DNA of 40,942 nucleotides, from positions 1 through 40,942 of the forward strand of contig CAZOWM010000031.1 in assembly GCA_964583615.1 (NCBI GenBank), in the 5' to 3' direction. Below the pieces are notes generated by a model, which worked only from the letters and a program-made list of their open reading frames with translations, ran no database searches and was not told the origin of the DNA. A program made the position numbers and the translations under genes. Every line of letters begins with the position of its first letter. Positions within the stretch are counted from its first letter, which is position 1. Below are positions 33,373 to 39,708 of this stretch, one piece after another. This DNA comes from CAZOWM01 sp964583615 (GTDB lineage Bacteria; Spirochaetota; B62-G9; DRHN01).

Positions 33373-34371
33373 TCATGAACCAATGATGATTACTTTAAAC
33401 GCTTCCTGGGGCTTTCCCTGGAGTTCGAACCCTTCAGCGGTCTTTTCAAGCGGAATTCTGTGGGTGATCAGTATGTCACGGTTGACCTTTCTGCTCGCGA
33501 TGAGTTCGAGCGCCTCCTGCGTCTCGTGCGGGTAGTAACCCATCGATCCCAGGATCTGCATATATTTGAAGATGACGATATTCGGGTCGAAGCACATTTC
33601 CTGTTCGTAGACCGCGGCAACGATGACCGTTCCGTCTTCTGGATTCACCACCTCGAGGCACTGGCCAAGGGTCAGCGGAAGCCCTGCGCAGTCGACCGCG
33701 ATGTCGCAGCCGCCCGCGGACTTTTTCTGGTAACGAACGTAGTGTTCGCCCGTCATCTTTTTGATCTTCTCTGCGGCATCTTCCTTCGAAGCATTGATGA
33801 TCACGTCTGCGCCGCACTTCTCCGCCATCTGCAGCCGCAGGGGGGAGACATCAACGATGATCGTCTTCGCTCTAGTGCGCGCTTTGACGTTTTGCAGGTA
33901 TCCGATACCGATCATCCCGGAACCGAAAATAGCTACTGTTTCGTCATCTTTTGGTTCCCGAAGATGAAATGAGTGGGTGGGGTTGCAGAAAGGCTCGAGT
34001 GTGGCTGCAGTTTCATAAGACAGTCCGTCTGGCAGTTTGTATAGGTTTTTCAGCCGTTCGCCATGCACTTCGATGTACTCGGCCATGCCGCCCTTGTTGT
34101 GCACACTCGCGACTCTGTCGCCAAGTGCGAAACTTTTCACCTTCGGCCCGGCCTCCACGATCTCACCGGTAAACTCGTGCCCGATGATTCTGTAATCATC
34201 AATCAGTTTTGTCGAATCTTCGGTGAGAAGGTCCGAGTTGTACACATGCATGTCGGATCCGCAGATCCCGCACGCTTTCATTTTGATGATGACACCGTCG
34301 GGCTCCAGGTCAGGTTTTTTTACGTCCACGATCTGTATGTTTTTCTTTCCGAAGAATGCAGCAGCTTTCAT
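33373..34371 (-). CDS. Zinc-type MDR dehydrogenase lacking the structural-zinc loop
   Basis: A 332-residue medium-chain dehydrogenase/reductase, the sorbitol/threonine/galactitol-phosphate dehydrogenase type. The catalytic zinc site is present (ACGICGSD with Cys, GHEFTGEIVEAG with His-Glu), the cofactor site reads VAIFGSGMIGIGYLQ and then IIVDVSPLRLQMAEKCGAD, where Asp points to NAD(H). After GDRVASVHN the chain goes directly to KGGMAEY, so the usual four-cysteine structural-zinc loop (about 20 residues) is missing. Start: ATG 34371 with GGTGAGGG upstream on minus; GTG 34383 lies within that ribosome-binding site. It is convergent with the YhaN-like gene (7 bases apart). It lies downstream of the mutase gene on the same strand but with a 141-base gap, so separate expression is possible. 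Confidence 0.8.
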   Translation of the reverse strand: MKAAAFFGKKNIQIVDVKKPDLEPDGVIIKMKACGICGSDMHVYNSDLLTEDSTKLIDDYRIIGHEFTGEIVEAGPKVKSFALGDRVASVHNKGGMAEYIEVHGERLKNLYKLPDGLSYETAATLEPFCNPTHSFHLREPKDDETVAIFGSGMIGIGYLQNVKARTRAKTIIVDVSPLRLQMAEKCGADVIINASKEDAAEKIKKMTGEHYVRYQKKSAGGCDIAVDCAGLPLTLGQCLEVVNPEDGTVIVAAVYEQEMCFDPNIVIFKYMQILGSMGYYPHETQEALELIASRKVNRDILITHRIPLEKTAEGFELQGKPQEAFKVIIIGS

Positions 34372-34512
34372 CGAATCCCTCACCTTGTTGCAAAAATTAT
34401 GTTCTCGTAAATATAATTGATTTCACTGAAAAGGATAAGAAGTTTTTCAAACAACAGCGCCGGTGGCCTGCTGAGCCTGTATTTCTCACAAAATATTATT
34501 CCTCAAAATATA

Positions 34513-36132
34513 TCATAGAGATTTTAATCGTTTCTGTTCTGATAATACCTCCCTGGTAACTGGGTTGATGGCCACATAACGACCTTCAACCGGAGTTGTA
34601 ACCAGATTGCCTTTCGCAACCATGGATCCAGACAAGTGAGGGGCATCCAGCATTCCTTTCCTTACCGCCTTTTCAAGCACCGCAGGATCAGCTAAAGGGT
34701 CTTCTTTTCCAAGATTCCGAATTGCTTCTATAATGAGATTTGCTTCTCGAACAAGCTGCTCTTTCCGTTTACTGACCACAGGATCACGAATTATATCCGG
34801 CAATCCTTTCAATCCCAGGCGGATTGCACCTCTCACTATCCGACAGCTTTCGATAATCTCTCTTGCACCTGCTGCATGATCTGCTTCACAATAGCTCACA
34901 GTATGAACAATATGGGGTTTGAGAGCTATGCCGAATGCAATTGATGCTGACAAATGCCCCATTGCTCGATGTGGGTCCACAGCCATACTCCTCAGCCCAG
35001 TGCGTATCTGGCGGAAAGATGTGAAATGACCATCGTGAAGGCTCTCAATCATTTCTATTTTTGCGAGCATTTTGGCCAGGTCCATTGCGGGGCTTGTTTC
35101 AGGAGGCGTGTTGAGCATATATTGGGAAATGTAGTATCGAATACCCAATGCTTTGGCATTATATGCTGCTAAAAAGGCAACTGCCACTGCAATGGCATCG
35201 TGAGCATCGCGCAGGCTCCATTGATGCGAATCGTTGACCTCCACGGGTATTCCCCGCTCAGCGTACCACCTGATGGTTGCCTGATTTTCACGAATGGCTT
35301 CTCCAAGCGGACGCCCCGAGCGTTTATCCAGCTCACTATACCAAAAGAGAGGGATAGCACCCCATGCGATATTAATCAACCTGACACTCATTTCTGCCCA
35401 TTGAATGAGGTCTCTTGTCCCCGCGTAACATCGAAGAAGAGGGAAGTTTCCACAACGGGTGGCATCGTAAATCGCCCGAAGATCTTCTGGTTTACGAATC
35501 GGAACACCGCCCGCACCACTCTCTGTCGGAGGCATATCTACGGAGCGAAAGAAATATTCCTGGGCATTCTGATCCGGGGCTATGCTTACTATGTCCAACT
35601 CTTCTGAAAGCGCTATCCGGTGTGCTGCCTCTATTGTCTCCTCTACCGTCTTCAGGCCAAGATGATGCCGAAGTAAAGGAAAAGGCTGCTGTTGACGAAT
35701 ACGTTCCACCAAAGTCTGGGCAAATTGTCTTTTTTTATCGTGGTGTTTTTTATGTTTTAAATAGTCCAGTATGGCATTCTGGGGCTCATCACCAGAAAAG
35801 ACGGCTTCAAAAAGATTGGTGGCCCGGGCTACTTCTACGACAGGGGGAGTACCGCCAAAAACAAGCCTGAGACCCTTTATCCCCTGTCTTTTGAGTTCTT
35901 GTTCAAGTTCTTTAAGAAGCTCCAGGGCAGCTTCCGGAGTCAACCGGTAACTTACCGCAGCGAAGTCACATTTGGTTTCATATATCCGGGAGACGAAATT
36001 TTCGACAGGTATAGCCGGACCCATAAACTCGGTCTCGTAGCCGAGATTTTCAGCAAGGCGCAAGAAGTTGAGGATACCTGCCACATGAATACATTTCCCC
36101 AGGCAGGCCCCTAAAATCCGCTGTGATTTCAT
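34513..36132 (-). CDS. Single-chain B12-binding / glutamate-mutase-epsilon-like protein
   Basis: A 539-residue protein. Residues 1-130 look like a cobalamin-binding domain of the GlmS/methylmalonyl-CoA-mutase type: GKCIHVAG (Cys14-x-His16-x-x-Gly19, with the usual Asp replaced by Cys), followed by NLGYETEFMGPAIPVENFV, CDFAAVSYR and LRLVFGG. The C-terminal 400 residues resemble the catalytic TIM barrel of methylaspartate (glutamate) mutase epsilon: RWYAERGIPVEVNDSHQW, AVAVAFLAAYNAKALGIRY, and a closing LGKEDPLADPAVLEKAVRKG, MLDAPHLSGSMVAKGN that parallels MutE. So both subunits of glutamate mutase appear fused, in B12-first order. Substrate is unknown; it may be another amino-acid mutase. Its ATG overlaps the upstream EIIA-dehydrogenase stop (four bases). 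Confidence 0.6.
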   Translation of the reverse strand: MKSQRILGACLGKCIHVAGILNFLRLAENLGYETEFMGPAIPVENFVSRIYETKCDFAAVSYRLTPEAALELLKELEQELKRQGIKGLRLVFGGTPPVVEVARATNLFEAVFSGDEPQNAILDYLKHKKHHDKKRQFAQTLVERIRQQQPFPLLRHHLGLKTVEETIEAAHRIALSEELDIVSIAPDQNAQEYFFRSVDMPPTESGAGGVPIRKPEDLRAIYDATRCGNFPLLRCYAGTRDLIQWAEMSVRLINIAWGAIPLFWYSELDKRSGRPLGEAIRENQATIRWYAERGIPVEVNDSHQWSLRDAHDAIAVAVAFLAAYNAKALGIRYYISQYMLNTPPETSPAMDLAKMLAKIEMIESLHDGHFTSFRQIRTGLRSMAVDPHRAMGHLSASIAFGIALKPHIVHTVSYCEADHAAGAREIIESCRIVRGAIRLGLKGLPDIIRDPVVSKRKEQLVREANLIIEAIRNLGKEDPLADPAVLEKAVRKGMLDAPHLSGSMVAKGNLVTTPVEGRYVAINPVTREVLSEQKRLKSL

Positions 36133-37700
36133 TCTATTCTCCCCTCTTCCACCAACCTGCGAATCTGTCTAACACTGAGGCCTGAAAGTCCGAGACTCTC
36201 TATAGTTCTCCCTTCTGCCATGTAGTCACGATCGTGTAGAACACTGGCAAGGTGAATGATCGTCTTTATCGTCGGAACAGACACATTAAAACGGTCGCCT
36301 AAGGAGGCGATGGGGACAAGGCTTGTGGGAACGTCTTCAGCGATGTAGCGATGTTCAAGAGTATTGGGAGCTTTAATCCCTCTGTAGCCCTTGTTTGCCT
36401 GCATAGCTTCGTAGAGGTTATCCCCGGCTACACCATACGCCTGGTATAGCCATTCTCTGGCAGTAAGAACTCGTATACCTAAAGCCTCTGCTACCTTAAC
36501 CCGTTCTGAATCGAGCCTCTCCAGAACTTTGGCCACAGAGGGGCTGGCGCCTTCATGATAGTATTCAAAATTTCCCATCCGTTGCTCAATCCAGGCGACA
36601 TTAAGAACAGTCAAAGCGGGGTGAAACACTGCGCCGATATTACTCAGACTCGTCTCCAACACATTGTCGCCGGCGATAAATTGAGACAAAACCTTCTTGA
36701 AAGTGGTAAGCACATCAGTAATATGATAGGCTGGGAAGGTTGCCACTGGAACTGCATTCTTAATCCCAAAAATCCGAACCTGTCCAGGATTAGTAATACG
36801 ACAGGCGTAGATAAGGGTTTCTGCTTCAGCAAGAAAGCAGTAAGTACTGATCTTCATCTGACGAAGGGTGTTGGCAAATTCCAGCGTTCCTCCTGTTCTT
36901 CCGGGGTTCAAAACGACAACTTGTCCGTCGATCAGATGTGGACCAAGGATTCTTGCCATCTCCTTGTGTCCAGTAGCTGGGATCACCACCATTATCAAAT
37001 CCACTTCGGAGAGTGCCAGTCGAGGATCAGTTGTAACGATATTTAATTTGGCAAAACCATTTACCTCTCCGGTAACCTGAATACCGCCTGATGTCTCGAT
37101 AGCGGATAGCCGCTCTTCACTTCTGTTGAATAGATTGACACGACAGCCAATGAGTGAGAGATGCCCTGCCATTGCCAATCCACCGTTCCCTGCACCAGCT
37201 ACACATATCGAGGGCATATCCTCAGGAGCCTCTATTTCACCCAAATTCTCTTCCTGTCGTTTTAAGAAAACTAAAAGATCCCCTGGAGATTCGATCCTCT
37301 GTAGACTTGCCAGAAAGCCGGGCATTTTGAACAGGCGTGCTAATCTGCCAAGAATTTTCAATTGAAGGCCTTGCCCATTTACCCTTCCCAGCATGAGAAA
37401 GACCCAATTCACTTTCTTTCCATCAATGGCCTGGAAATCAATACCAGTTTGGCTTCTCCCGCAGGCAATCATTGGCTGATGGACAGCGGTAGTACAGACG
37501 TGAGGTATAGCAACCCCCTGGCCTATACCAGTACTAGTCCTTCTTTCTCTGGCAATCAAGTCCTTTAAGGCCACATCCGGATGGTTTAATCTCCCTGCAT
37601 TTTTAAGAGCCTCTACCAGTTCTGCAAGGACTTCTTCCTTGGTTCGCCCACGGAGTTCCATCACTATTGCATTCTGGACGATGATTTCATGAAGTCGCAA
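36129..37700 (-). CDS. Fusion of PTS EIIA (Fru/Ntr type) and octopine/nopaline-dehydrogenase-like enzyme
   Basis: A 523-residue two-domain protein. Residues 1-150 are a fructose/mannitol/nitrogen-type PTS EIIA domain: EVLAELVEALKNAGRL, then TGIGQGVAIPH with the phosphorylatable His67, and VFLMLGR near residue 100. Residues about 163-500 are an NAD(P)-dependent opine dehydrogenase: Rossmann motif VAGAGNGGLAMAGHL (Gly169, Gly171, Gly174), VVVIPATGH-like strand, LNPGRTGG, then FHPALTVLNVAW and FEYYHEGASPSVAKVLERLD, the pattern of the octopine/nopaline dehydrogenase catalytic domain. Start TTG 37700: the AGGAGGTG at 37708-37715 (minus) is eight bases away and the ATG in that stretch is in another frame. 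The fusion suggests a PEP/PTS-state control on opine-type redox chemistry (inference). Confidence 0.75.
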   Translation of the reverse strand: MRLHEIIVQNAIVMELRGRTKEEVLAELVEALKNAGRLNHPDVALKDLIARERRTSTGIGQGVAIPHVCTTAVHQPMIACGRSQTGIDFQAIDGKKVNWVFLMLGRVNGQGLQLKILGRLARLFKMPGFLASLQRIESPGDLLVFLKRQEENLGEIEAPEDMPSICVAGAGNGGLAMAGHLSLIGCRVNLFNRSEERLSAIETSGGIQVTGEVNGFAKLNIVTTDPRLALSEVDLIMVVIPATGHKEMARILGPHLIDGQVVVLNPGRTGGTLEFANTLRQMKISTYCFLAEAETLIYACRITNPGQVRIFGIKNAVPVATFPAYHITDVLTTFKKVLSQFIAGDNVLETSLSNIGAVFHPALTVLNVAWIEQRMGNFEYYHEGASPSVAKVLERLDSERVKVAEALGIRVLTAREWLYQAYGVAGDNLYEAMQANKGYRGIKAPNTLEHRYIAEDVPTSLVPIASLGDRFNVSVPTIKTIIHLASVLHDRDYMAEGRTIESLGLSGLSVRQIRRLVEEGRIE

Positions 37701-37707
37701 AGCTCAT

Positions 37708-37715
37708 CACCTCCT
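37708..37715 (-). promoter_or_regulatory. Ribosome-binding site fixing a TTG start
   Basis: AGGAGGTG on the minus strand, eight bases upstream of TTG 37700. A nearer ATG within AGGAGGTGATG opens a frame that stops after six codons, so the TTG is the start of the EIIA-dehydrogenase gene. The near-perfect site suggests efficient initiation. Confidence 0.8.
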
Positions 37716-38080
37716 ATTTCTGTCTGTAGCGTTTTATGGCCGTTTACAACCGAAGCCGGTTCCCCCACGTTAGTCGTTTAGCCGTAAAATCAACGTAGAT
37801 CCAATGCCNNNNNNNNNNNNNNNNNNNNNNNNNNNNNNNNNNNNNNNNNNNNNNNNNNNNNNNNNNNNNNNNNNNNNNNNNNNNNNNNNNNNNNNNNNNN
37901 NNNNNNNNCCAATGCCCTCTGTAAGATATGATCAATTGTAATACTGTGTGATTCGTTGAAAACCGATTCTTGCTGGTGAAGAATCTGCCTATTGGCTTCT
38001 TTGTTTTGTTGCTTTAAAAATGGAATTAAACTGGAGATCTGCACCATTGGGAAGAAATAATCTTACCTTTACAAAGAAAT
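37716..38080. other. Gene-poor stretch with scaffold gap
   Basis: Between the EIIA-dehydrogenase gene and the antitoxin remnant. It contains the 100-N gap, a short AACCG/CGGTT hairpin at 37747-37760 and, on the minus strand, two short frames crossing the gap which I do not trust as genes. I see no RNA gene. Confidence 0.5.
37809..37908. other. Assembly gap (100 N)
   Basis: Exactly 100 undetermined bases, the convention for a gap of unknown size. Both flanks carry the same eight bases: CCAATGCC at 37801-37808 and again at 37909-37916. The two sides may therefore overlap directly, or the repeat may be chance. Gene order across this point is unproven. Confidence 0.98.
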
Positions 38081-38239
38081 TTACACAATCTGGTTGATAC
38101 TACCGAGCATTCCCGGGCGCTTTTGCAAGAACTCACGTATGGCCATAGAAAATAATTTACTTCGTGAGACCTCCATTTTCTTTGCAGCTTACTCAATTTT
38201 TTCAAACAACGCAGCAGGGACTGAAATTACGATTTTCAT
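38081..38239 (-). pseudogene. Ribbon-helix-helix antitoxin remnant (MazE/PemI-like)
   Basis: On the minus strand from ATG at 38237-38239: MKIVISVPAALFEKIE, then an in-frame TAA at codon 17, then AAKKMEVSRSKLFSMAIREF, LQKRPGMLGSINQIV and a stop at 38081-38083. The order (MKI-x-ISVP-x-x-LFE ... VSRS-x-LF-x-x-AIREFL) is the ribbon-helix-helix DNA-binding domain of PemI/MazE-type antitoxins. The stop in the first helix and the early 3' stop, which removes the toxin-binding tail, indicate decay. No toxin gene is seen on the 5' or 3' side. Confidence 0.65.
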
Positions 38240-38369
38240 GTAATAGTGTAACCGGAGTAATACCAATGATCAATGTATAATTTTTGCTTGAAGAAAAATC
38301 ATTCTCGAATGACACATTCATATAATTCATGAAAAGGAATCAAGATTGTTCTTACACCCTACAGAGCTC

Positions 38370-38423
38370 AGAATCTATAAGACCTAAGTCTAAATAGTAT
38401 GAAGCTGAGCGCTTGTAGATTCT
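38370..38423. repeat. Inverted repeat, terminator-like
   Basis: AGAATCTATAA (38370-38380) pairs with TTGTAGATTCT (38413-38423) with one G-T pair, giving an 11-pair stem around a 32-base loop; ATTTTT follows. The loop is long for a classic terminator. It may end transcription coming from the left, be the end of a lost mobile element, or be chance in AT-rich DNA. Confidence 0.4.
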
Positions 38424-38506
38424 ATTTTTGTTGGCATTAATAGTATTCAAAATAGGCGCAATCGGTGCCCATCAAACCTTGTAATGAGATATTAGTACGA
38501 TTTTTC

Positions 38507-38534
38507 TTGATATAGTTTTTGGGCATAGTATAAT
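38507..38534 (+). promoter_or_regulatory. Promoter of the isomerase/oxidoreductase genes
   Basis: TTGATA at 38507-38512, a 16-base spacer and a perfect TATAAT at 38529-38534. Expected start near 38541, leaving about 140 bases of leader before ATG 38680, long enough to hold a regulatory site. Downstream genes point the same way. Confidence 0.6.
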
Positions 38535-38679
38535 CAGTGAAAACAATCGGTGTTATCTCCATCAGGCGAAAAATAAAATTTGCCTATCAAGCTGACCCCT
38601 CTATACCGGATTTTTTGTACCGAGTCTTAATGAACGGGCACATATACCGTGAAAAACCTTTTGCACAGGGAGGGAAGGA

Positions 38680-39663
38680 ATGAAAATCGGCATGTTCACC
38701 GCCAATTTCCTAGACAGGGATCTGGAATCGGTATTCAATATGATGGCAGAACACGGGTACGAGGCCGCTGAGCTTCCGGCATTCCATGGAAACGGTCACC
38801 TGGACATCGACGAGGTGCTGAAACCCGGCGGGGCAAAGAAGATCAGGGACCTGGCAGCAAAGTACCGCCTCGTCATATCGGCACTGAGCAACCACCCCGA
38901 AGGCCAGCTCGTGCTGGGTCCTCACACCAGCGACACCGATTCCCTGTACCCGGGGAACCCTGGGGCGAGTGCTGCTGAGAAAATCAAGTTCGGCATGGAG
39001 CGTATGAAGCAGACAGCCCGGGCGGCGGCAGCCCTGGATGTGCCGGTGGTCTGCGGGTTCATCGGGTGTGAGAAATTCAGCCGCTGGTTTCCATGGCCCT
39101 ACCCCCAGGGATGGGACGAGATGGCAGAGGACTTCGTCAACAGATGGGGGGAGATCCTTGACGTTTTCGCCAGGGAAGGGGTGCGCTTCGCCCACGAGCC
39201 CCATCCCAACGAGTATGTGTACAACGTGGAAACTGCGGTCCGGAGCGTGGAGCTGATGGGCGGACGGCCGGAGTGGGGATTCAACTTCGATCCTGCCAAC
39301 ATCATCCTACAGGGGATCGACCCGGTCATCTTCGTGCAGGAATTGGGAGACCGGATATTCCACGCCCACGCCAAGGATGGAGAGATTGTGGAGCACAACG
39401 TTCGCCGGTCCGGGCTCCAGCCTACCGGCAAGTGGAACCGGATCGACCGGGGATTCCGATTTAGGATACCGGGGTGGGGCTCTGTTCCCTGGAAGCGGGT
39501 ACTCACCGAGTTCGTACTGAAGGGATATGACTATGTGCTGAGCTATGAGCACGAGGACGTGGTGATGAGCCGTGAGGACGGCCTGGAAAAGACCATCGGC
39601 TACCTCCGGCCCCTCATCATCAAGGGGAAGTACACAGGCCGGGGGGACAAGCTCTTCGAATAG
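38680..39663 (+). CDS. Sugar phosphate isomerase/epimerase (xylose-isomerase-like TIM barrel)
   Basis: A 327-residue protein of the AP-endonuclease-2/xylose-isomerase-like family. The N-terminus MKIGMFTANFLDRDLE and EHGYEAAELPAF fit the first barrel strands. Metal ligands typical of the family are visible: HEPHPNEY (Glu), FNFDPANI (Asp), HAHAKDGEI (His) and VLSYEHEDV (Glu). Members act as epimerases or isomerases on keto-sugars, inositol intermediates or sugar acids; the substrate here is not determinable. GGGAGGGAAGG precedes ATG 38680. It is followed 45 bases later by an Old-Yellow-Enzyme gene and together they look like part of a catabolic operon. This region is visibly richer in G+C (many CTG, GGC, CTC codons) than the genes at 34.5-37.7 kb. 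Confidence 0.8.
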   Translation: MKIGMFTANFLDRDLESVFNMMAEHGYEAAELPAFHGNGHLDIDEVLKPGGAKKIRDLAAKYRLVISALSNHPEGQLVLGPHTSDTDSLYPGNPGASAAEKIKFGMERMKQTARAAAALDVPVVCGFIGCEKFSRWFPWPYPQGWDEMAEDFVNRWGEILDVFAREGVRFAHEPHPNEYVYNVETAVRSVELMGGRPEWGFNFDPANIILQGIDPVIFVQELGDRIFHAHAKDGEIVEHNVRRSGLQPTGKWNRIDRGFRFRIPGWGSVPWKRVLTEFVLKGYDYVLSYEHEDVVMSREDGLEKTIGYLRPLIIKGKYTGRGDKLFE

Positions 39664-39708
39664 CAGGCACCGCCGGCGAAAATACATAAGTTCTCCAAGG
39701 AGGGGAAT

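Larger units (their letters stand above)
38240..38679. other. Non-coding stretch with promoter, leader and hairpin
   Basis: These 440 bases hold no convincing gene. They are AT-rich, include the long inverted repeat at 38370-38423, the promoter at 38507-38534 and a leader of about 140 bases before the isomerase-like gene. The pentamer TACCG occurs three times between about 38607 and 38650. Confidence 0.5.

Noticed and set aside
37744..38047. Two short minus-strand frames crossing the N gap
   Set aside because: They depend on unknown bases; even after joining the flanks they give 26-49 residue peptides without ribosome-binding site or family match.
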